From NCBI RefSeq assembly GCF_034350045.1, contig NZ_CP133781.1, forward strand, positions 1,952,001 through 2,016,000: 64,000 nt of DNA. The letters are read 5' to 3'. Source of the DNA: Pseudomonas sp. CCI4.2 (GTDB taxonomy: Bacteria; Pseudomonadota; Gammaproteobacteria; Pseudomonadales; Pseudomonadaceae). Below the pieces are notes generated by a model. It did no database searches, was not told where the DNA came from, and was given only the letters and a program-made list of their open reading frames with translations. Positions 56,166-64,000 of the stretch are shown here, in pieces. Numbering within the stretch: the stretch's first letter is position 1; each line of letters opens with the position of its first letter. The translations under genes and the position numbers were made by a program.

Positions 56166-58517
56166 TTACTGAATCTGGTCCTTATCCGGCACCGCACGTT
56201 CAAGGTCTTCAGGCCTCGGTTGGGTTTTGCGCAGAGTAATCGGAACTGATTTCGCAGCCGGCACTTTGCTGCGCTCGGCATGGTGCCAGAGCGGGACAAG
56301 TGGATTACATTCCGGGTAATAGCCTGCGGTGCAGCCTTCGGGAATGTCATAGGCGACGATCTGCATCGGACCGACTTCTCGAATCACTTCCAGCTCGACA
56401 GCGGTGGTGAGCATCACCCAATCCCCAGCGATGAACCCTAAACGCACGACGTCGTTGCGATTCATGAAGACCACATTGCGAGTGCCACTGATTCCACGGA
56501 AGCGGTCTTCGTAGCCATAAATCGTGGTGTTGAATTGATCATTGCTGCGCAGCGTCATCAGTTGCAGCACATCACGACGGTCAGGTCCGGGATTGACGTC
56601 AGTGTTTTCGTTCAGACTCTTAGGGACAATGAATTGGGCGCGCTCGCTGGGGGTTTTCCACTTCCGTTCGGCTGCCGGGAGCGGCCGGTGAAAACCGCCG
56701 GGTTCCCACATCCGGGTTTCCATGTCGTGAAATATTTCCGGGTAGACCTCACCGATGGCAGAGCGAATTTGCGCGTAGTCGCCGCGCCATGCTTCCCAAT
56801 CAATACGTTCGATGCCAGACAACGTTGCCAGCGCCAACCCGGCGATGATTGCAGTTTCTGATCGAAGGTGTTCGCTGGCAGGTTCGCTATTGCCCCACCA
56901 ACCGTGAATACAGCCGGTGCTGTCTTCTGTGCTGTAGGCCTGAGCCTTACCGTTTTGCCGATCAATCTCGATTCGGCCCAAACACGGCAACAGCCAGTTC
57001 TGTTCGGCCGTCACCAAATGGGTGCGATTGAGCTTGGTCGCGATTTGCACATTCAACTGCAGGTTTTGCCAGGCCGGCTCCATGCGCGAGGTATCAGGAA
57101 CGGCGCGTAAGAAATTACCGCCCAGCCCGATGAAGGCATGCACGCTACCGTCGAGAATGCCTTCGCAGGCATCCACTGTGCAGAGGCCTTTTTTCTCAGG
57201 TACATGGAAACCGAACAGCGCTTCGATTTTATCCACAGGGACTTTTTTCGGATCCTCGGTGATGCCCACTGTGCGCTGGCCCTGAACGTTGGAATGCCCG
57301 CGCACCGGACAAATACCAGCGCCGGGTTTGCCAATGTTGCCGCGTAGCAACAGTAAGTTGACCAGCATCTGCACGTTTTCCACGCCGTGGCGATGCTGAG
57401 TCAACCCCATTCCATAGACGAACATCGTGCGTTCGCTGCGGGCGTACACGGTGGCTGCCGCTTCCATCGCCGAGCGCGAAAGGCCGGCGCGTGCCTCCAG
57501 GACGTTCCATTCGCAGCTACGCGCGGCGGTGGCAAACTCGTTAAACCCTTCGGTGTGCTCGGCGATAAACCCTTGATCGATGACTGCCGGTTCGCCCCTG
57601 ATCAGCGCTGCCTTGTCCATCTCGAACAGCGCTTTAGCGATGCCCATCACGGCGGCAGAGTCGCCACCAATTGCCACCTGATGGTATTGGGTGCTGATGA
57701 CGGTGGATTCAGGCCCGAGCATTTCAGCCGGCGATTGTGGATTGACGAAACGCTCCAGTCCACGCTCGCGCAAGGGGTTGAAGGTAATAATCGGCACGTC
57801 GCGCTTACGCGCTTCCTGCAACGGGTGAAGCATGCGCGGACTGTTGCTGCCAACGTTTTGACCGAAGAAAAAGATGCAGTCGGTTAACTCGAAATCTGCC
57901 AGCGTCACCGTGCCGACCGGCACGCCAATACTTTCCTGCAAGCCCACCGAGGTGCTTTCGTGGCACATGTTCGAACTGTCGGGCAGGTTGTTATTGCCGT
58001 AAGCCCGGGCAAACAATTGGTACATGAACGACGTTTCCAGCGAAGCGCGGCCCGAGGCATAAAACACCACGCGTTCAGGTTCCATAGCCCGAAGTTGCGT
58101 ACCGATGTCGCGATAGGCCTCTTCCCACGTGGTTTCCAGGTATTTATCGCTGGCGCGGTCATAACGCAGCGGATGGGTCAGACGTCCGTGCTGTTCGAGG
58201 TCATAATCGGGCCATTGCAGCAATTCACTGACCGTGTGTCGTTGAAAAAACGCCGGGCTGGTCTTGAGTGAGGTCAGTTCCCACGCGGTGGCTTTGGCGC
58301 CGTTCTCACAAAACTCAAGGTGATGCGGTTTGCCGGGTTTGGCCCACGCACAACTGACACAGGCAAATCCTCCGGGCTTGTTTTGTTTTAACAATGCTAC
58401 GGGCGCTTTGATCAGGGCTTGCTCGCGCCAGAGAATTTCCATCACTGACTTCGCTGAGCCCCAGCCCCCGGACGATGATTCGTAGGGCTTATAGCGTGCT
58501 TTCGGATGAATGAGCAT
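56166..58517 (-). CDS. Molybdopterin oxidoreductase, FdhF/YdeP family
   Basis: 783 residues. Cys53, Cys56 (FACVSCAWAK) and Cys70 lie in the N-terminal cluster region; DSSNMCHESTSVGLQ places Cys185 at the position of the molybdenum ligand (selenocysteine or cysteine) of formate dehydrogenases. Further family parts are the bis-MGD domain (GMGLTQHRHGVENVQMLVNL) and the C-terminal dinucleotide-binding domain (RSNDQFNTTIYGYEDRFRGI). No twin-arginine signal is present, so it is cytosolic. YdeP-type proteins are linked with acid resistance in E. coli, but the substrate is unsettled. It is close to mobA and moaA, which supply its cofactor. Confidence 0.9.
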   Translation of the reverse strand: MLIHPKARYKPYESSSGGWGSAKSVMEILWREQALIKAPVALLKQNKPGGFACVSCAWAKPGKPHHLEFCENGAKATAWELTSLKTSPAFFQRHTVSELLQWPDYDLEQHGRLTHPLRYDRASDKYLETTWEEAYRDIGTQLRAMEPERVVFYASGRASLETSFMYQLFARAYGNNNLPDSSNMCHESTSVGLQESIGVPVGTVTLADFELTDCIFFFGQNVGSNSPRMLHPLQEARKRDVPIITFNPLRERGLERFVNPQSPAEMLGPESTVISTQYHQVAIGGDSAAVMGIAKALFEMDKAALIRGEPAVIDQGFIAEHTEGFNEFATAARSCEWNVLEARAGLSRSAMEAAATVYARSERTMFVYGMGLTQHRHGVENVQMLVNLLLLRGNIGKPGAGICPVRGHSNVQGQRTVGITEDPKKVPVDKIEALFGFHVPEKKGLCTVDACEGILDGSVHAFIGLGGNFLRAVPDTSRMEPAWQNLQLNVQIATKLNRTHLVTAEQNWLLPCLGRIEIDRQNGKAQAYSTEDSTGCIHGWWGNSEPASEHLRSETAIIAGLALATLSGIERIDWEAWRGDYAQIRSAIGEVYPEIFHDMETRMWEPGGFHRPLPAAERKWKTPSERAQFIVPKSLNENTDVNPGPDRRDVLQLMTLRSNDQFNTTIYGYEDRFRGISGTRNVVFMNRNDVVRLGFIAGDWVMLTTAVELEVIREVGPMQIVAYDIPEGCTAGYYPECNPLVPLWHHAERSKVPAAKSVPITLRKTQPRPEDLERAVPDKDQIQ

Positions 58518-58746
58518 CGGATGTCACCTCTGGCAGACCGTAATGCTGTTACAACTTCAGCGTTATGAAGCTACGACGAGGCGGCGCGGCAAAAGGTTCG
58601 TTGCCGCTTACGGACGGCGATAACGCCTTTTTTTACGCGCACTTGCATGACCGTGCGCAAGGCTAAACGAACTTGCGCAGCTAATATCGATCAGTTCCAA
58701 GGTGCTTCATGTTTATGGGCGAATTAACGTTGGAGGGGCCAGAGTT

Positions 58747-61023
58747 TTGTTGAAGTTCAAGACCATTTCGCTGCTGTGCTTTCTATTCTGCGTGGGAAAT
58801 TTCAACCTGCAAGCTGCTGAACTCCCCGGGTTTGTGCTTGATGCGGTGGGGATAGCAACGCCTGCCGCCGCCGCTGACCCGGCCGCCGCCAAGGCACCGG
58901 CAGCCCCAGCGACACCCGCGTCCGCCGCGACGACTGCACCTGCGGCGCCCGCGACTACGCCCGCGGCTCCGGCGCCAGCCACACCCGCCGCGCCGGCATC
59001 GCAACCTGCTAAACCGGAGATTCTGGTTCAAGGCGGTTTGCTGGGGGCTATCAGTTCCAGCATTGATAGCGTCCAAGATAATCTCGACATGAGCAACCAT
59101 CTGGTTGACGCCTGGCGCTTGCGAGCAGATCGCGCCGCTGATGAAATGGATGTTCTGGTAAATCAGCGTACCTCACGCTCGAAGGTCAGCATCGCTGGCG
59201 ATTTCCTGATGCTTTCTGCGGTGTGGATCGGCGCGTTCGCGACGCTTTTGCTGTTAGGTCGTTTTATCTCCAGGCGTCTCAGTCAGCATCGCTTCCTCGC
59301 CAGGCGTTACCGTCCGCAAGCGCTGCTTCACTACCTGTTGTCGTACACATTACCGGCGGTGGTCAGCTTGCCGTTGACCTTGTACGTCAGCCATTTCCTG
59401 CAGACATCCGTCGGGCGCGCGTTGGCGCTGTGTTTCGCTTACGCCACCAGCAGCGGTATTGTTTCGACGTCAGTGATCTTGTGCGTCATCGTGATGTTCA
59501 ATGCCGGGCACAAGCGCGTTGCGGTGCGCATCATTCGCCAATACAGCCCACGGCCGCTGTTCGTGATTGGCTTTCTTGCGGCGTTGAGCGATGCGCTGAC
59601 CAGCCCGCAAATCTCCCGTCAGTTGGGCAGCAACATCACCAGCAGCATCGCGGTGTTCACCGGACTGTTTGCATCGGTGGTGTTCTGCATTCTGGTGATC
59701 AAATTACGGCGCCCGGTTGCTCACCTGATTCGCGATCGGTCGTTAGCGGGCCGCTTGCGACAACCCGCGTTGCAAGAGTCACTGAATATATTTTCCAGCG
59801 TGTGGTACTTGCCGATTTTGTTGATGATTCTTGTCTCGGCGATCCACCTGGTCGGCGCCGGCCAAGACAGCCAAAAGGCCTTGCGCTGCGCATTACTGAC
59901 CACCGTGCTGTTGATCGCCACGGTATTTTTGAGCACGATCTTTCACCACCTTTTCAAGCCATCGGAGCCCGATGATCATAGCGGTCATGTGTATAAAACA
60001 CGGCTGCTGAGCTTGCTGCATGCGGTGCTGCGAATCGTGTTGGCCGTGACGTTCATCGAAGTGCTGGCACGGATTTGGGGGTTTTCGCTGTTGGAGTTTG
60101 CCCAAGGTAATACCGTTGGCCGTGCAATCAGTGATTCGCTGAGCCGTATTGGCCTGATCTTTCTGGTCACGTGGTTGCTGTGGGTGATTTTGGATACGGC
60201 GATTCAGGAAGCCTTGAAGCCGCCGATGAACAAACGCTCATCGCATCAGCCCAGCACCCGGATAAAAACCATTCTGCCGCTGTTGCGCAACGCGATAAAA
60301 GTCATCCTGCTGGTGATTTGCGCGATCACCACCATGGCCAATCTCGGGATCAACGTCGCGCCGCTGCTGGCCGGTGCCGGTGTGGTCGGCCTGGCCATCG
60401 GTTTTGGTTCGCAGCAGTTGGTGCAAGACGTGATCACCGGGTTGTTCATCATCATCGAAGACACGATTTCCATCGGCGATTGGGTGGTGCTGGATTCCGG
60501 GCACTCCGGGACGGTTGAAAGCCTGACCATTCGCACCTTGCGGTTGCGCGACGGCAAAGGGTTTGTGCACTCGGTGCCGTTTGGTCAGATCAAGGCGGTG
60601 ACCAACCAATCCCGGCAGTTTGCGTACGCGTTCTTTGCCGTTCAGTTTACTTATGACACTGACATTGATTCGGCCATGGCGTTGATTCGCGAGGCGGGCA
60701 GCTCCATCAGTGATGACCTGTTGCTCAGCAGCAATCTGCAAGGGCCGTTGGAAGTGTTCGGTTTGGACCGTATGGACCTGAACGGCATTGTGTTGACCGC
60801 GCAATTCCGCACCGTTTCGGGCGGGCAATATGGCGTGAGCCGTGCGTTCAACGAGCGGTTGAAAAAGCTTGTGGATAAAACCCCGAATGTGCATTTTGCC
60901 CAAACTTATCCACAGATGGTCATGAGCCCCCAACGTGAGCCTGGCGTTGAAGAACAACCGGCGCTCGCCAAACCTACGGTGACCAATGGCGACGGATCGG
61001 AGAGCCCGGCGCCGACCGTATAA
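58747..61023 (+). CDS. MscS-family mechanosensitive channel with alanine/proline-rich periplasmic segment
   Basis: 758 residues from the TTG at 58747, chosen because GGAGGGG lies eight bases upstream and the protein then begins with a signal peptide (MLKFKTISLLCFLFCVGNFN); starts at GTG 58702 are possible. An Ala/Pro/Thr-rich stretch covers residues about 35-95. Several membrane helices follow from about 150. The MscS pore signature GAGVVGLAIGFGSQQLVQDV is near residues 541-560, then ISIGDWVVL of the beta domain and the mixed C-terminal domain. It is larger than MscS itself and resembles YbdG/MscM-like members, which release solutes on osmotic downshock. Confidence 0.88.
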   Translation: MLKFKTISLLCFLFCVGNFNLQAAELPGFVLDAVGIATPAAAADPAAAKAPAAPATPASAATTAPAAPATTPAAPAPATPAAPASQPAKPEILVQGGLLGAISSSIDSVQDNLDMSNHLVDAWRLRADRAADEMDVLVNQRTSRSKVSIAGDFLMLSAVWIGAFATLLLLGRFISRRLSQHRFLARRYRPQALLHYLLSYTLPAVVSLPLTLYVSHFLQTSVGRALALCFAYATSSGIVSTSVILCVIVMFNAGHKRVAVRIIRQYSPRPLFVIGFLAALSDALTSPQISRQLGSNITSSIAVFTGLFASVVFCILVIKLRRPVAHLIRDRSLAGRLRQPALQESLNIFSSVWYLPILLMILVSAIHLVGAGQDSQKALRCALLTTVLLIATVFLSTIFHHLFKPSEPDDHSGHVYKTRLLSLLHAVLRIVLAVTFIEVLARIWGFSLLEFAQGNTVGRAISDSLSRIGLIFLVTWLLWVILDTAIQEALKPPMNKRSSHQPSTRIKTILPLLRNAIKVILLVICAITTMANLGINVAPLLAGAGVVGLAIGFGSQQLVQDVITGLFIIIEDTISIGDWVVLDSGHSGTVESLTIRTLRLRDGKGFVHSVPFGQIKAVTNQSRQFAYAFFAVQFTYDTDIDSAMALIREAGSSISDDLLLSSNLQGPLEVFGLDRMDLNGIVLTAQFRTVSGGQYGVSRAFNERLKKLVDKTPNVHFAQTYPQMVMSPQREPGVEEQPALAKPTVTNGDGSESPAPTV

Positions 61024-61039
61024 ACCGCCTTCGCAAGAG

Positions 61040-61098
61040 TCTGTAGGAAAAAGTGGCTCCACCACGGTTTGGTGGGAGCGAATTCATTCGCGAAGGGT
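61040..61098. repeat. REP sequence pair (degenerate)
   Basis: GTGGGAGCGAATTCATTCGC (from 61072) with GAAGG is a standard REP; the upstream TGTAGGAAAAAGTGGCTCCA portion is a decayed inverted partner. It lies between the convergent channel and helicase genes. Confidence 0.7.
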
Positions 61099-61109
61099 GC
61101 GGTGCGGCT

Positions 61110-64000
61110 TCAATGCAGCAACCGATCCCTAAGCAGCGCCGCAGCTTGTGGTTCCAGCTCCAGCCAATACTGCGGTTTCCCGGCGATGATCGCGGCTGCC
61201 GGAATACCATCGCGGTACACCAGCCGGTTACCTACCAACGCCGGGACTTTTTGGCCGGGGAGCAGGGTGCCGACCAGATTCAGCGGGTCAGCGCCGCAGA
61301 GGCGGATCAAGCTGCCATCCAGCGGCCGCCGCCGAATCTCTCGCAGCAGCGGGATGGCTTCTGGCAACGCAAACTGCTCGCCCGCCAACCCGCTGATAAA
61401 CCGACCGCCACGAATCTCGCCTCGCGCCTCCAGCCGGTGGAAGGTACGCAGTAATTCACGCCAGCTCGGCAACCAATCTGCCTCTCGCTCCAACACTCGC
61501 CAGAACACCACGCCGTAACGTCGCAGCAGGGTCATGGCAACATGCTCCAGGGTCTCGATCTTTGGGGTTTTACTGGCCTTCGAAACCGATGCTCGGCGCA
61601 GCAACGCCCAGCGCCCGGCATCGTCCATGCCGCCGATAAACGCGCCACGGTTGCGTCGGCTGGTGTGCGCCGAGCGCTTACTCGCCGGTGTGATCAGCGC
61701 CCGCAGCCCGGCGAAACTGTCGGCGTTTACCAGCCCGGCACCGACCAATTCCTGCAGTGCGTTTTCTAATTCGCTGCGCAGTAAATGGGCCTCGTGAACC
61801 AGTTCATCGAAAAACAGTGCGCCATGGCTGACCAACGCCGCGTGGACTTTTTGCGCGCGCAATGACAACTCCGAAGGCGATGGCTGTTCAGTCAGCTCGC
61901 TCCACAGGTTCACTTGGCGCCGGGGCAGCAACACAATGGGCGTACTGCGCAACGCCGCCGCGACGGTCTTGTTGCGCGGGGCCAAACGTGTCCAGACTGT
62001 TTTGCCCGACCGACACAGCTCATCGAGCCATATCAGTGAATAGTCCTTGAGCCGCGCCGGGAGAATATCGCTGTCCCAGGCACCGGCCGCCGCCGAATAC
62101 CCTTCGAGCTGTTCCACCACCTCTGGCAGCGCGGCTTTGCCCTGACTGCGGGTGGCTGTGGACAAATGCTGCCAATCGAACAGAAACCGCATGTAATCCT
62201 GCAACGAGACCGGCTCGATTTCCCGCCGCAGACGTTTCACCGTGTAGCGATGGATGCGCGCCAACAGATGCCGCTCGCACCATTGATCATCCGCCGCTCC
62301 TGGGCTGAAGCGACCGCGCAGCACGTAGCCTTCGCTTTCCAGTAGGGCCAGTGCCTGATTCACCCGAGCGGTGGGCAATGCCAGTGGTTCGGCAATCGCT
62401 GCCAACGACAGCGGACCAAAACCGGCGAGGCGTGCGCGGAGGATTTCCACGGTGGCCTCGTCGGCGTCCCACGAATCGTCAAACCCCGGCCACGGTTGTA
62501 ATGGCGGGTGCATCTCTGCCTGTGGATAAACGGCGCGCAAACACGTCAGGCGTTCGAGCGCCAACCACAGCGCGTTATCCGGACTGACTTGCAAGCGGGT
62601 AGCGCGTCCGCTGTTGGCCAGAGCTTCGAGCCACGCCAACCACTGCGGATACTCGCGAACTTCAGCGCCGCTGATGCAACACAGGGTCATCAATGCTTCG
62701 TGCATTTCATCCAAGGTGTGCGGCTGCGGCCAGGCTTCTGCGCCAACGGCGGTAATCGCGTCAGCGTCTAGTGCGCCGAGATCGTCGGTGGAGGTCGGAT
62801 CAGTCCAGCGCCGATTGAGCACTGCTTGGGTGCGGCGTTCTTCCAGCGGCGCATCGTCAAGAAACGCAAACGGGCGCGCATTAAGGATTTCTGCTGCCAA
62901 GGGTGAGGGCGTGGGCAAGTCCTTACTGATCAAGCGCACATCGCCGTTTTCCATCCGCCGCAGCAGCGTCAGCCAGCCTTCGCAATCCATAGCCTCATGC
63001 AGGCAATCGTCGAGGGTTTGTTCAATCAGCGGATGGTCGGGAATGTCACGCTCGCCGACTACGTTTTCCAGGCAGGCGATCTGGTCGGGAAACACCGTGG
63101 CAATCAAGTCTTCGCTTTTCATGCGTTGCAGTTGCGGCGCCACTTTTCGCCCGCCGCTGTAACGCGGCAGGGCCAGCGCGGTACCGGCGTTCCAGCGCCA
63201 GCGCACACCGAACAGCGGTGCATCGAGCAGCGCTTGAACCAATAGGTGTTCGGCGCTGTTTGAGTTGATATAACGCCAAACGTCGTCCAGCTCGAAACTG
63301 TGGCTGGTGGACAGCGACAGCACGATGGCGTCTTCACTGGCCGCCGCTTGCAGCTCGAAATTGAACGTGCGGCAAAAGCGTTTGCGCAACGCCAAGCCCC
63401 AGGCACGGTTGATCCGGCTGCCGAACGGGGTGTGGATGATCAGTTGCGTGCCGCCCGATTCATCGAAAAAGCGCTCCATTAGCAAGGTGTCTTGGGACGG
63501 CAGCGCCCCCAGCGCCAAACGCGTGCGCGCCAAGTAATCCACCAGTTGATCGGCGCTGGCGAGGTCCAGTCCCAGGGTGCTCATCAACCAATCGATGCAC
63601 GGCTGCAGATCGCCGGGGCTGGCGCCGAGCAGTGCATCAATGTCGGCTTGCAGGCGCGCCACCGCCGAAGACAATTCTGCGCTGCGCCCCGGCGCCTCCC
63701 CGAGCCAGAAGGGGATGGTCGGCGATTGACCGTGGGCATCCTCGACCCGTACGCGTCCGGTTTCCACCCGCAAAATTCGGTAGGACGTATTGCCCAGTTG
63801 GAACACGTCGCCGGCAATACTTTCCACGGCAAAATCTTCGTTCACCGTACCGATATTCAATGCCTGCGGTTCAAGGATCACGCTGTAATCGGCGTTATCC
63901 GGGATAGTGCCGCCGCTGGTGACGGCCGTCAGTTTGCTGCCACGGCGCCCGCGCAAGGTTCGCGTCAGCGCGTCGCGATGAAGATACGCGCCGCGTACAC
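61110..64000 (-). CDS. lhr: Lhr-type large helicase-related protein, C-terminal part (N-terminus outside window)
   Basis: At least 963 codons; the frame is open through the right edge, so the helicase core with its Walker motifs lies outside. The visible part begins in the middle of the Lhr core (GRRGSKLTAVTSGGTIPDNA, then NEDFAVES and GDVFQLGNTSYRILRVE), followed by the winged-helix and bundle region and the large Lhr C-terminal domain (to RDRLLH). Lhr is a 3'-5' DNA/RNA-DNA helicase with a role in DNA repair; the C-terminal domain carries uracil-DNA glycosylase activity in some bacteria. The gene name is assigned from length and overall pattern. Confidence 0.8.
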   Translation of the reverse strand, partial: VRGAYLHRDALTRTLRGRRGSKLTAVTSGGTIPDNADYSVILEPQALNIGTVNEDFAVESIAGDVFQLGNTSYRILRVETGRVRVEDAHGQSPTIPFWLGEAPGRSAELSSAVARLQADIDALLGASPGDLQPCIDWLMSTLGLDLASADQLVDYLARTRLALGALPSQDTLLMERFFDESGGTQLIIHTPFGSRINRAWGLALRKRFCRTFNFELQAAASEDAIVLSLSTSHSFELDDVWRYINSNSAEHLLVQALLDAPLFGVRWRWNAGTALALPRYSGGRKVAPQLQRMKSEDLIATVFPDQIACLENVVGERDIPDHPLIEQTLDDCLHEAMDCEGWLTLLRRMENGDVRLISKDLPTPSPLAAEILNARPFAFLDDAPLEERRTQAVLNRRWTDPTSTDDLGALDADAITAVGAEAWPQPHTLDEMHEALMTLCCISGAEVREYPQWLAWLEALANSGRATRLQVSPDNALWLALERLTCLRAVYPQAEMHPPLQPWPGFDDSWDADEATVEILRARLAGFGPLSLAAIAEPLALPTARVNQALALLESEGYVLRGRFSPGAADDQWCERHLLARIHRYTVKRLRREIEPVSLQDYMRFLFDWQHLSTATRSQGKAALPEVVEQLEGYSAAAGAWDSDILPARLKDYSLIWLDELCRSGKTVWTRLAPRNKTVAAALRSTPIVLLPRRQVNLWSELTEQPSPSELSLRAQKVHAALVSHGALFFDELVHEAHLLRSELENALQELVGAGLVNADSFAGLRALITPASKRSAHTSRRNRGAFIGGMDDAGRWALLRRASVSKASKTPKIETLEHVAMTLLRRYGVVFWRVLEREADWLPSWRELLRTFHRLEARGEIRGGRFISGLAGEQFALPEAIPLLREIRRRPLDGSLIRLCGADPLNLVGTLLPGQKVPALVGNRLVYRDGIPAAAIIAGKPQYWLELEPQAAALLRDRLLH

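Overview
The window is chromosomal DNA from a Pseudomonas, most likely of the fluorescens/syringae side of the genus. The evidence is the gene order of the ribosomal superoperon, the katA-bacterioferritin-uvrA-MFS-ssb block (also found in P. aeruginosa), genus-typical REP/REPIN palindromes, and GC-rich coding. No tRNA, rRNA or CRISPR array was seen.

Bases 1-15,749 hold the translation superoperon on the + strand: the 3' end of fusA, tuf, then the S10, spc and alpha operons through rplQ. Three internal promoters, each with exact 17-base spacing, precede rpsJ, rpsH and rpsM. Then come katA, a heme-ligand-less bacterioferritin, uvrA (- strand), an MFS transporter and ssb.

Bases of about 22,950 to 38,900 are a genomic island inserted after ssb. 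It starts with a recombinase module: three tyrosine recombinases, the second broken by an in-frame TAA and the third ending at a UGA followed by a +1-frame extension, plus a small coiled-coil protein. The cargo looks like phage defence. It contains an AbiJ/AbiC-type abortive-infection protein, a 708-residue protein with a caspase-like CHAT His/Cys dyad encoded in AT-rich DNA, and a two-gene operon. That operon encodes a 1652-residue NERD nuclease / degenerate kinase / second kinase / SF1 helicase fusion and a 518-residue partner with a probable winged helix. The operon is the best candidate here for an undescribed system. A 13-base direct repeat may mark the island ends.

Bases 39,067-44,029 hold a terminator, a very C-rich and G-poor leader, a 1346-residue Pls-type membrane single-module peptide synthetase (poly-amino-acid synthesis), and an overlapping phosphopantetheinyl transferase that would activate it.

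Bases 44,030-53,594 hold a fossil of a second solute-binding protein gene, REP elements, and a tightly packed seven-gene - strand operon. The operon encodes a complete polyamine/opine-type ABC importer and an HcnABC/opine-oxidase-like three-subunit flavoenzyme. A divergent IclR regulator and a class-III aminotransferase complete what looks like an uptake-and-oxidation pathway for a nitrogenous compound.

Bases 53,615-64,000 hold mobA and moaA (molybdenum cofactor), a DUF1348 protein, a YdeP-type molybdopterin oxidoreductase that would use that cofactor, an MscS-type channel, and the 3' part of an Lhr-type helicase that runs off the window.
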